This document shows, piece after piece, positions 1 through 5,925 of a stretch of 8,977 nucleotides of DNA. Position 1 is the stretch's first letter. Every line of letters starts with the position of its first letter. Made by a program: the position numbers and the translations under genes. The notes beneath the pieces were generated by a model. The model had not been told where the DNA came from and ran no database searches. It worked only from the letters and a program-made list of their open reading frames with translations. Source of the DNA: Thiocapsa sp035467215 (GTDB lineage: Bacteria; Pseudomonadota; Gammaproteobacteria; Chromatiales; Chromatiaceae); the NCBI RefSeq assembly GCF_035467215.1, contig NZ_DATITZ010000076.1, forward strand, positions 1-8,977, written 5' to 3'.

Positions 1-96
1 CCGAAGGCACCCAACCGGCCCATCGCCACCGCTATGGGGCGGTTGCAACAGGCCCTCGCGGACCTGTTCGAGCAGGCCAAACTTGCGCCGGCTTAA
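1..96 (+). CDS. C-terminal fragment of an unrecognised protein (5' end outside window)
   Basis: Frame 1 is open from the window edge to a TAA at 94-96 and gives 31 residues, PKAPNRPIATAMGRLQQ followed by ALADLFEQAKLAPA. The last part looks like an amphipathic helix. The piece is too short to assign a family. It has no start here, so the gene begins upstream of the window. Its stop overlaps, on the opposite strand, the stop of the HugZ-like remnant at 93-290, so the two reading frames converge end to end. This could be a chance open end, but codon use (GC-rich third positions) fits the real genes of the window. Confidence 0.45.
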   Translation, partial: PKAPNRPIATAMGRLQQALADLFEQAKLAPA

Positions 97-290
97 ACTT
101 GACTCACGCGCGCAGAAAGTTGTTCGTCAAGGAACCCTAGATAGGGCGCGTAGCTCGCATCGGGTTCGCCGTCGGGACCGCAGGTCGCCATCGAGAGCGT
201 CGAAAACCCGGCGCGAAATCGCTGAAGCTCCTCGTAGATCGCATCGAGATCGGGTGAAGATGACGCGTCGGTGCTCGGCTCGCTGGACAT
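93..290 (-). pseudogene. Truncated HugZ/pyridoxamine 5'-phosphate oxidase-like remnant (N-terminus only)
   Basis: Read from the ATG at 290-288 on the - strand this gives 65 residues. Residues about 16-46 (LDAIYEELQRFRAGF, then STLSMATCGPDGEPDASYAPY) match the N-terminal strand-turn-strand of HugZ/HutZ-type flavin- or heme-binding split-barrel proteins, where a segment like ATxxxDGxPxASYAPF is typical. Family members run to roughly 160-250 residues. Here recognisable similarity stops after SYAPY and the frame ends 14 residues later (LGFLDEQLSARVSQV region). I checked the other two frames at the junction: one hits a stop at once and the other has no barrel-like sequence, so a simple frameshift does not restore the gene. 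The break coincides with a small palindrome, CCCTAGATAGGG (135-146). The frame stays open upstream to 518, but residues before this ATG look non-coding, and no good ribosome site precedes the ATG. Probably a decayed 5' fragment. A short functional protein is less likely. Confidence 0.5.
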
Positions 291-496
291 GGGCTGGGTG
301 GGACTCGCGCGTGGATGTTGAATCGGCGTTGCCTCTCGCCCTGGAACAGCCGTGAGATCAAGGGCAGAATCGCGCTGCGGAAGAGCCTTAATCGCGGCCC
401 TACCGCATCGCTCGGAAAGATCCATCCGAACCGAGACTCGCGTCAAGCGCCGATCGGTCGGCCGAGCTCGGATTCTATCGCCCAGGAGACTGCCCG
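291..496. other. Non-coding spacer upstream of the four-domain envelope gene
   Basis: I see no convincing gene on either strand in these 206 bases. The short open frames that cross it are arginine-rich and match nothing. It holds a perfect 10-bp palindrome, CCGAGCTCGG (462-471), close to the start of the next gene, which may be an operator or chance in GC-rich DNA. No sigma-70 promoter stood out. It must carry the promoter of the 497-1798 gene if that gene is transcribed on its own. Confidence 0.4.
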
Positions 497-1798
497 ATGT
501 CGCTGATCCGTCCCGCAAAGCTTACCCTCCTCGTGTCATGCCTGACCCTCATGGTCGGCACGCAGGCCGTCTTCGCCGCGGCGCCCGAGGGCCGGGATGA
601 CGCATCGAGCCTTCAGGTCACCGGGGCGCTGAGCTACAGGGCGCGCATCGCCCTGCCGGCGGACGCTCTCGCGATCGTCGAGCTCAGCGACCCGAGCGTG
701 CCGGGCGGGCGCTTGGTCGCCGAGCACAGGAGTGCTTTGGACGGCCGACAGGTCCCGATCCCCTTCCAGATCGTCGTCGAACGCGCGGCACTGCTCCCGG
801 ACCAGACCTATCTGGTTCGCGGCGCGGTCCTGTCCGCCGGGCTGGCGGCCTGGATCACGGACGAGGTGCCGCTGGATCCGTCGGTCGAGTCGCCCGATCT
901 CGGCACCGTCATGATGCGCCCATACGAGCCGCCACCCTTATCGAGCGAGCTCGTCTGCGGGGATCAGCCCATCCGCGTCGGATTTCTGGAGGACCGGATG
1001 CGTCTTCAGGTCGACGACCGGGCCTTCGATCTGAGACAAGCGGTCTCGGGCTCGGGCGCCCGCTATGTCGCCCTCGCGGATCCGTCCACCTCCTTCTGGA
1101 GCAAAGGCGATCGCGGGATGCTGGAGATCGCGGGCATGGCCTATCCGGAATGCATCCCGGTGGAGACCGCGCAGACCGCCTTTCGCGCCACCGGCAACGA
1201 GCCTTTTTGGAGCCTCGAGCTCACGGACAAGCGGGTCGAGCTGAACACGGACCTCGGGGAGACCCGAATCAATGTCGCGTTGACCGAGCAGGAGCTGCTC
1301 GAGGACGGGCGGCGCTATCGCAATCTGATCGAGGACGGCGACATGGTCGTCAGCATCTTCGATCGACCCTGCGTGGACAGCATGAGCGGCATGCCGCACC
1401 CCGCGACGGTCGAGATCCAGCTCGACGAGCGCAGACTCGATGGCTGCGGCGGGGATCCCGCCACGCTGCTTCAAGGACCCGAGTGGGTCGTCGAGGACAT
1501 CGGCGGTGGCGGCATCATCGATCGTTCCCGCGTGACGCTGAACTTCGGCGCCGACGGCCGTCTTTGGGGTCGGGCCTCCTGCAACACCTATCAGGGCGAA
1601 TACACCCTGACCGGCGAGACCCTGACGCTTGCGCTCTCGGCGACGACCATGATGGCCTGCGCGCCCGCCTTGATGGACCAGGAGCGCAAGGTCCTCGATC
1701 TGCTTGCTCGGATCAGAGCCTTCGAATTGGATCCCACAGGCGCCTTGATCCTGAAGACCGACGACGGGCGGACCGTGTCGGCGCGTCGCGACTATTGA
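497..1798 (+). CDS. Exported four-domain envelope protein: YbaY/YscW-like + MliC-like + COG3650-like + META (HslJ)
   Basis: 433 residues. A Sec signal peptide is visible at residues 1-27 (MSLIRPAK, a hydrophobic core, then AVFA before AAP). LVSC at 12-15 resembles a lipobox, but its hydrophobic stretch is short, so type I cleavage is my preferred reading. Residues about 38-140 (VTGALSYRARIALPADA ... VRGAV) look like the YbaY/YscW 'lipo-like' beta domain. Residues 152-220 look like MliC, the C-type lysozyme inhibitor domain: C154 and C219 frame it, with SGSGARY (184-190) and FWSKG (200-204) holding the conserved Ser and Lys that in the family reach the lysozyme active site. Residues about 226-325 (FRATGNEPFWSLEL, GMPHPATVEIQLDERRLDGCGG) match the COG3650 type. 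Residues 328-430 form a META/HslJ domain (GRASCNTYQGEY, ATTMMACA). The likely role is in cell-envelope stress or lysozyme resistance in the periplasm; this is inferred from the domains. The start is supported by AGGAG at 484-488. The 79-base gap to iorA argues for a separate transcription unit. Confidence 0.85.
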   Translation: MSLIRPAKLTLLVSCLTLMVGTQAVFAAAPEGRDDASSLQVTGALSYRARIALPADALAIVELSDPSVPGGRLVAEHRSALDGRQVPIPFQIVVERAALLPDQTYLVRGAVLSAGLAAWITDEVPLDPSVESPDLGTVMMRPYEPPPLSSELVCGDQPIRVGFLEDRMRLQVDDRAFDLRQAVSGSGARYVALADPSTSFWSKGDRGMLEIAGMAYPECIPVETAQTAFRATGNEPFWSLELTDKRVELNTDLGETRINVALTEQELLEDGRRYRNLIEDGDMVVSIFDRPCVDSMSGMPHPATVEIQLDERRLDGCGGDPATLLQGPEWVVEDIGGGGIIDRSRVTLNFGADGRLWGRASCNTYQGEYTLTGETLTLALSATTMMACAPALMDQERKVLDLLARIRAFELDPTGALILKTDDGRTVSARRDY

Positions 1799-1808
1799 TC
1801 CGCTCGGC

Positions 1809-1838
1809 TTGCTGCAGGGCAGCAATGATGCGGATAAT
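1809..1838 (+). promoter_or_regulatory. Possible sigma-70 promoter with overlapping inverted repeat, upstream of iorA
   Basis: In the gap between the envelope gene and iorA there is TTGCTG (1809-1814), an 18-base spacer and GATAAT (1833-1838), a 5-of-6 match to the -10 consensus. The -35 matches at only three positions. TTGCTG also forms the left arm of a 6-bp inverted repeat with CAGCAA (1820-1825), loop of 5, so a repressor could cover the -35 region, or this could simply be a hairpin. The start of iorA lies 39 bases beyond the -10. By-eye call with no expression evidence. Confidence 0.35.
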
Positions 1839-1876
1839 GGCGGATTCGTGACGCCCTGACAGAGAGTAAGTCGACG

Positions 1877-3508
1877 ATGACGACCGCAGAACGGCAATTA
1901 CTGAGCGGTGACGACGCGGTGGCCCTCGCAGCGCTGCATGCGGGGGTGCGCCTCGGCACCGGCTATCCCGGCACCCCTTCGACCGAGATCCTGGAGACCT
2001 TCGACCGCCTCGGCGGGCATGCGCAATGGTCGCCGAACGAGAAGGTGGCGTTGGAGGTCGCGCTCGGAGTCGCCTTCGCCGGGTCGCGGACCTTGGTCAC
2101 CATGAAACATGTCGGGCTCAACGTCGCGGCCGATCCGCTCTTTACGGCGACCTATACCGATGTCGAGGGCGGTCTCGTGATCGTCTCCGCCGACGATCCG
2201 GGGATGGCCTCCAGCCAGAACGAGCAGGACAACCGGCACTACTCTCGCGCCGCAGCCATTCCCACGCTCGAGCCCGTCGATTCCCAACAGGCGTATGACT
2301 TCACGTTGCTGGCGTTCGAGATCTCCGAGCGCTGGAAGATCCCGGTCATGCTGCGAATCACCACGCGGGTCTGCCATTCCAAGACCATCGTGATCCCGCG
2401 AGGGCCGGTCTCGGGTGTGGCCGAGCCCGCCTTCGAGCGCCGGATCCCGGCGCGGGTCATGATCCCGGCTTACGCCAAGCCGGCACATCATCGCCTGCGC
2501 ACGAAACTCGCCGAGATCGCCGCCTGGAACGAGGCCGAGGGTCCGGTCCGGATGAATGCCGGCGATTCCGAGCTCGGGATCGTCACGAGCGGCATCAGCG
2601 CCGTGCATGCGCGCGAGGCAGCCCCGGACGCGAGCCATCTCACCATAGGCATGACCTATCCGCTGCCGATCGAGCGCATCCGCGCCTTCGCGGCCGGCTT
2701 GGAACGTCTCGTCGTCGTCGAAGAAGGCGATCCCGTCTTGGTCGACGAGCTTCGCGCCGCCGGCATTCAGGCCGAAGGCAAGCCGGAGATGTATCGCTTC
2801 GGCGAGCTGGATGTGGCGCGCGTTCGCCGTATCCTGGCGGGCGACACCAGCCCCGAGCCCGTCCCGCCCAAAGGCAAGCCGCCCGAGCTCTGTCAGGGTT
2901 GCGCACACCGCGAGGTCTTCCAGGCGCTCCGGGATCTCGACTGCATCGTCGCGGGCGACATCGGCTGCTACACCCTCGGCGTCCTGCCGCCCTTCTCGGC
3001 GATGGATACCTGCGTCTGCATGGGTGCGAGCATCGGCGTCGGCCTGGGTCTGCGCCATGTGTTGCCCGAGGACCAGGCGCGTCGCGTGGTCAGCGTGATC
3101 GGGGATTCGACCTTCGTGCACTCGGGCCTCACCGGGATCGCCGAGATGGTCTACAACCCCCCGGCGACGGGCCATCTGGTGATGATCCTCGATAATGGCA
3201 CGACCGCCATGACCGGCCTACAGGAGCATCCGGGGACCGGGCGCCTGCTTGATCACTCCACGACCAACAAGATGAGCTTCGAGGGCATCGCGCGTGCCAT
3301 GGGCGTGCAGAACGTGCAGGTCGTCGAGACCACCGACAAGAGCCTCTCGCTCAAGGATCTGATCGCGGAGCTGCTCGCCAAGCCCGAGACCTCGCTCCTG
3401 ATCACGCGTCAGCCGTGCGTCCTCGCCGCGCCCAAGATCCGCTTCTACGACAAGGCCGCGGCCGAGTCGGCACAACTGCAGAGCTGCGCGGCGGCCGTGA
3501 GCGGCTGA
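1877..3508 (+). CDS. iorA: Indolepyruvate (arylpyruvate):ferredoxin oxidoreductase alpha subunit, short form lacking the C-terminal ferredoxin domain
   Basis: 543 residues. The family uses thiamine diphosphate and CoA to interconvert arylpyruvate with arylacetyl-CoA + CO2, passing electrons to ferredoxin in the cytoplasm. Visible in order: N-terminal pyrimidine-binding region with GYPGTPSTEI (29-38) and the conserved NEKVALE (54-60); a middle domain to about 325; CQGCAH (339-344), the usual CxxCxH; then the diphosphate-binding domain with GDIGCYTLG (360-368), GDSTFVH (409-415) and DNGTTAMTG (439-447), which hold the Mg/diphosphate ligands; and RQPCVL (511-516). Most IorA proteins are about 600 residues or more and continue from RxPCVL into an 8-Cys, two-[4Fe-4S] ferredoxin domain. 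Here only 27 residues follow, with one Cys. The other frames after this point show no Cys cluster, so this is not a simple frameshift. iorB follows after a 70-base gap. A weak AGAGAG precedes the ATG. It opens the cluster iorA-iorB-paaK-ACT-paaK. Confidence 0.92.
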   Translation: MTTAERQLLSGDDAVALAALHAGVRLGTGYPGTPSTEILETFDRLGGHAQWSPNEKVALEVALGVAFAGSRTLVTMKHVGLNVAADPLFTATYTDVEGGLVIVSADDPGMASSQNEQDNRHYSRAAAIPTLEPVDSQQAYDFTLLAFEISERWKIPVMLRITTRVCHSKTIVIPRGPVSGVAEPAFERRIPARVMIPAYAKPAHHRLRTKLAEIAAWNEAEGPVRMNAGDSELGIVTSGISAVHAREAAPDASHLTIGMTYPLPIERIRAFAAGLERLVVVEEGDPVLVDELRAAGIQAEGKPEMYRFGELDVARVRRILAGDTSPEPVPPKGKPPELCQGCAHREVFQALRDLDCIVAGDIGCYTLGVLPPFSAMDTCVCMGASIGVGLGLRHVLPEDQARRVVSVIGDSTFVHSGLTGIAEMVYNPPATGHLVMILDNGTTAMTGLQEHPGTGRLLDHSTTNKMSFEGIARAMGVQNVQVVETTDKSLSLKDLIAELLAKPETSLLITRQPCVLAAPKIRFYDKAAAESAQLQSCAAAVSG

Positions 3509-3518
3509 GCCCGAGCCC

Positions 3519-3548
3519 GTCGGGTTAGGCTTCGCTAACCCGACCTAC
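3519..3548 (-). repeat. GTAG-headed REP-like element in the iorA-iorB spacer
   Basis: A perfect 10-bp stem (3519-3528 with 3535-3544, GTCGGGTTAG/CTAACCCGAC) around the 6-base loop GCTTCG. Read on the - strand it is directly preceded by GTAG (3548-3545). Short palindromes headed by GTAG are the known hallmark of REP sequences mobilised by RAYT (REP-associated tyrosine) transposases. It starts 10 bases after the iorA stop and fills much of the gap before iorB. As RNA it could stabilise the iorA 3' end or reduce read-through. There is no T-run, so it is not a standard terminator. Confidence 0.6.
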
Positions 3549-3578
3549 GACGCCTCAATTCCGATTCGAGAGCCCCCA

Positions 3579-4079
3579 ATGGATAAAGTGAAGAATATCG
3601 TCATCGCCGGACTCGGCGGCCAGGGGGTCTTGACGGCCTCCGACATGCTCGCCGAGGCGGCGTTTCGCGCCGGATTCGATGTGAAGAAGAGCGAGCTTCA
3701 CGGCATGAGCCAGCGCGGCGGCTCGGTGAGCAGCGACGTGCGCTACGGAGAGCAGGTCCTGAGTCCGATGGTCCCGGCCGGCGAGGCGGATGTGCTCCTG
3801 GTCCTGGAAGCGACCCAGATCGAGATCAATCGCCCCATGCTGCGCGCCGGCGGGGCCCTGATCGGTCCGGACCTGCTGCCGGAAGGGGCACTCAAGAACA
3901 AGAAGAGCCTCAATGTCGCCTTGCTCGGTGCCGTCTCCACGGTGCTGGACATCCCCCAAGAGCACTGGATGGCGGCCATCTATGCGAATCTGGCCGAGAA
4001 GCTCCACAAGGTCAACGACCAGGCCTTCGCCGTGGGTCGGGAGGCCGCGCTCCGGGGCTCGATCGCTCGACACCCTTAA
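3579..4079 (+). CDS. iorB: Indolepyruvate (arylpyruvate):ferredoxin oxidoreductase beta subunit
   Basis: 166 residues, a pyruvate-ferredoxin-oxidoreductase gamma-type domain. The glycine-rich GLGGQG (11-16) and the signature SELHGMSQRGGS (38-49), followed by V-S-S-D-V-R-Y-G, are both present and typical. VNDQAF near the C-terminus matches the usual last helix region. With the alpha subunit it forms the enzyme that links arylpyruvates and arylacetyl-CoA. Many IorB proteins are about 190-200 residues, so this is somewhat short, and its TAA (4077-4079) is the first three bases of repeat element 1; a slight C-terminal loss when the element arrived is possible. The ribosome site is weak (GAGAG, 3568-3572, six bases before ATG). 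The 70-base gap from iorA holds a REP-like hairpin, which is wider than usual for subunits of one enzyme. Confidence 0.9.
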   Translation: MDKVKNIVIAGLGGQGVLTASDMLAEAAFRAGFDVKKSELHGMSQRGGSVSSDVRYGEQVLSPMVPAGEADVLLVLEATQIEINRPMLRAGGALIGPDLLPEGALKNKKSLNVALLGAVSTVLDIPQEHWMAAIYANLAEKLHKVNDQAFAVGREAALRGSIARHP

Positions 4080-4161
4080 ACCGCGTCCAGAGCGACATGC
4101 GTCATTGTCATGTTGTATTCGGTCTTGGGGATTTCACCGACCTCGGTGGAGACGCGGTTTA
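4077..4161 (+). repeat. Inverted-repeat element copy 1 (forward), after iorB
   Basis: 85 bp. Left arm TAAACCGCGTC (4077-4087), right arm GACGCGGTTTA (4151-4161): 11 bp, perfectly complementary. The first three bases are the iorB stop codon. The interior has an ATGC at offset 20 and CTTG at offset 47, positions shared with copy 5, plus a small hairpin CACCGA-CC-TCGGTG (4135-4148). Beyond the right arm GAATGTC resembles GGATGTTC after copy 5, so the conserved unit may run a few bases longer. No coding potential. Confidence 0.8.
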
Positions 4162-4183
4162 GAATGTCATCTTTTTCAAAATC

Positions 4184-4268
4184 TTAAACCGCGCACCTCC
4201 AACGATCGTCGAGTCTGCCAGGCCGATCCCATCCCAAAACATCACAAACCGCGCCGGGCGCGGTTTAA
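4184..4268 (-). repeat. Inverted-repeat element copy 2 (reverse), just before paaK1
   Basis: Outer arms TTAAACCGCG (4184-4193) and CGCGGTTTAA (4259-4268) are perfectly complementary. It lies 22 bases after copy 1. The CCGGGCGCGGTTTA end matches the same end of copy 4, so both are read as reversed relative to copies 1, 3 and 5. It carries an additional arm, AAACCGCG (4246-4253), which with 4259-4266 makes a tight 8-bp hairpin around CCGGG. The element ends 12 bases before the paaK1 ATG and 2 bases before its GAGG ribosome site, so its folding could affect translation of paaK1. The interior is the most diverged of the five. Confidence 0.65.
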
Positions 4269-4280
4269 GCGAGGACCACC

Positions 4281-5609
4281 ATGCTGACAGAGCTCTGGAA
4301 TGACGCCGAGGGCGGTTTCCACCCGGCCAGCGCGCCCGATTTCCTGCCGGGGACGGCGCTGAAGCAGGTACAGCTGCGACGGCTTCGCGCGGTCGTGTCG
4401 CTTGCCTACGAGAACGTCGCGCTTTTTCGCGCCCGGATGGAAGAGCGTGACCTGACCCCGGCCTCGATTCAGCGGATCGAAGACATCCAGCAGCTCCCCT
4501 TCACGGTCAAGGCCGACCTGCGCGACACCTATCCTTTCGGTCTCTTCGCCACGCCCATGAGCGACGTGGTCCGGCTGCACGCCTCCTCCGGCACCACCGG
4601 CAAACCCATCGTCGTCGCCTACACCCGCGAGGACGTCGGCGTCTGGTCGGAGGTCATGGCGCGCACCCTCGCCTGCTGCGGGCTGCACCGCGGCGACATC
4701 CTGCAGAACGCCTTCGGTTACGGACTCTTCACCGGCGGACTCGGCGCCCACTACGGCGCGGAGGCCCTCGGGGCGACCGTGGTCCCCATCTCGGGCGGCA
4801 ACAGCGACCGCCAGATCATGCTGATCCGCGACTTCGGCGTCTCCGCACTCTGCTGCACCCCGAGCTATTTCACCTATCTGATCGAGCGCGCCGCCGAGCT
4901 CGGCGTGGACATGCGCTCGCTCCCCTTGCGCGCCGGCATCTTCGGGGCCGAGCCCTGGACCGACGGGATGCGCGATCACATCGAGGCGGCCGCGGGGATC
5001 AAGGCCTACGACATCTACGGCCTTTCGGAGATCATCGGCCCCGGCGTGGCGAGCGAGTGCTCCGCCCAGCAGGGGCTGCACATCTTCGAGGATCATTTCT
5101 ATCCCGAGATCATCGACCCCGAGACGGGCGAGGCCCTGCCCGACGGCGAGGAAGGCGAGCTGGTGCTCACCACACTGAGCAAGAAGGCGATGCCGATGAT
5201 CCGCTACCGCACCCGCGACATCACCTCGCTGATCAGCGAGCCCTGCGAATGCGGGCGCACCATCCGGCGGATGCGGCGCATCGGTCGGCGCTCGGACGAC
5301 ATGTTCATCATCCGCGGCGTGAATGTCTTCCCGTCCCAGATCGAGGCGGCACTTCTGGCGGTCGAGGGCACCCTCCCGCACTACCAGATCATCCTCACCC
5401 GCGATCAGGGTCTGGACCAGATGTCGGTCGAGGTCGAGGTCACGCCCGAGGTCTTCAGCGACAAGATCCGTGCGCTCGAAGACGTGCGCGCGCGCCTGGC
5501 CAAGGCGATCGAGCACATCCTCGGCATCCGCGTCGGACTGCGTCTGGTCGAGCCGCGCAGCATTGCGCGCAGCGAGGGGAAGGCGAAGCGGGTCATCGAT
5601 CGGCGCTGA
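4281..5609 (+). CDS. paaK: Phenylacetate-CoA ligase (AMP-forming), first paralogue
   Basis: 442 residues, the usual PaaK length (about 430-450). The enzyme activates an arylacetic acid with ATP, through an acyl-adenylate, to arylacetyl-CoA in the cytoplasm. Motifs in order: phosphate loop SSGTTGKP (102-109), FGYGLFTGGLGAHYG (145-159), CTPSY (192-196), GAEPWT (222-227), adenine-binding YGLSE (246-250), YRTRD (309-313), PCECGR (321-326), the hinge and C-domain stretch SDDMFIIRGVNVFPSQIE (338-355) and the C-terminal EGKAKRV (432-438) with the lysine expected to act in adenylation. The start is set by GAGG (4271-4274), six bases before ATG. Substrate (phenylacetate, indoleacetate, hydroxyphenylacetate) cannot be told from sequence. 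Downstream of iorAB it would supply or consume the arylacetyl-CoA of that enzyme. It is flanked on each side by a pair of repeat elements, and its TGA (5607-5609) lies inside the arm of copy 3. Confidence 0.93.
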   Translation: MLTELWNDAEGGFHPASAPDFLPGTALKQVQLRRLRAVVSLAYENVALFRARMEERDLTPASIQRIEDIQQLPFTVKADLRDTYPFGLFATPMSDVVRLHASSGTTGKPIVVAYTREDVGVWSEVMARTLACCGLHRGDILQNAFGYGLFTGGLGAHYGAEALGATVVPISGGNSDRQIMLIRDFGVSALCCTPSYFTYLIERAAELGVDMRSLPLRAGIFGAEPWTDGMRDHIEAAAGIKAYDIYGLSEIIGPGVASECSAQQGLHIFEDHFYPEIIDPETGEALPDGEEGELVLTTLSKKAMPMIRYRTRDITSLISEPCECGRTIRRMRRIGRRSDDMFIIRGVNVFPSQIEAALLAVEGTLPHYQIILTRDQGLDQMSVEVEVTPEVFSDKIRALEDVRARLAKAIEHILGIRVGLRLVEPRSIARSEGKAKRVIDRR

Positions 5610-5694
5610 ATCGCGTCCTCTCGTGTCCATGCACGGTCTCGGCTGCTCTCTTGCTTCGGCGCACCGGGCCGAGCCGGGTCGAGACGCGATTCAG
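5606..5694 (+). repeat. Inverted-repeat element copy 3 (forward), after paaK1, with compensated arm changes
   Basis: Arms CTGAATCGCGTC (5606-5617) and GACGCGATTCAG (5683-5694) are perfectly complementary over 12 bp. Compared with the TAAACCGCGTC consensus, two left-arm bases differ and both are matched by changes in the right arm, so pairing is kept. The paaK1 stop, TGA (5607-5609), sits at the place where copies 1 and 5 provide TAA. ATGC lies at offset 22 and CTTG at offset 43 from the T of the stop, close to the positions in the other copies. Confidence 0.75.
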
Positions 5695-5753
5695 GTGATC
5701 GACTTTGGCCGGAACCAAGGGTCGGCGATGCAAGACCCTAGAGTTCTCGTTTT

Positions 5754-5839
5754 TAAACCGCGTCGGCTCCGACAGTTGTCGGAGCCGACGCGGCCAAGCT
5801 AATCCAACAAACCACGCATATCGCACCGGGCGCGGTTTA
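5754..5839 (-). repeat. Inverted-repeat element copy 4 (reverse) with an internal 16-bp hairpin
   Basis: 86 bp between TAAACCGCG (5754-5762) and CGCGGTTTA (5831-5839). Read on the - strand it has ATGC at offset 20 and CTTG at offset 41, like the forward copies, so it is a reversed member of the same family. Its left arm is also part of a perfect 16-bp stem, 5758-5773 with 5778-5793, around the loop AGTT, which competes with the outer arms. No T-run follows the hairpin on the + strand, so it is not a textbook terminator, though so stable a structure could still slow polymerase or RNases between paaK1 and the ACT gene. Confidence 0.7.
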
Positions 5840-5925
5840 GTGTCTTCGCGTCCTTTGAGCCGATCGGATGAATCAGCCGCTGACAAAACCACTCAAGCAA
5901 TCACAAGACCACGGGGACGCGAACC

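Noticed and set aside
938..1897. Long - strand open frame opposite the four-domain envelope gene
   Set aside because: Antisense to a well-supported gene with four recognisable domains. Its translation is rich in Gly, Arg, Asp and His with no family signature, as expected from the complement of GC-rich codons.
1898..3175. Long - strand open frame opposite iorA
   Set aside because: The + strand carries unmistakable IorA motifs throughout. The antisense translation is a low-complexity shadow.
3440..3578. Frameshifted ferredoxin domain after iorA
   Set aside because: I read all three forward frames here: none shows a CxxCxxC cluster, so the domain is absent rather than shifted.
4242..5630. 462-codon - strand open frame opposite paaK1
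   Set aside because: Shadow of the ligase gene; paaK2 gives a similar antisense frame (7148-7798) because the two genes are paralogues, which explains the apparent conservation.
5758..5793. Intrinsic terminator between paaK1 and the ACT gene
   Set aside because: The hairpin is strong but no T-run follows on the + strand. I keep it as part of repeat copy 4 only.
5593..5892. 99-codon - strand open frame between paaK1 and the ACT gene
   Set aside because: It is composed almost wholly of repeat copies 3 and 4. Open frames of this type would recur wherever the element occurs and do not indicate a gene.
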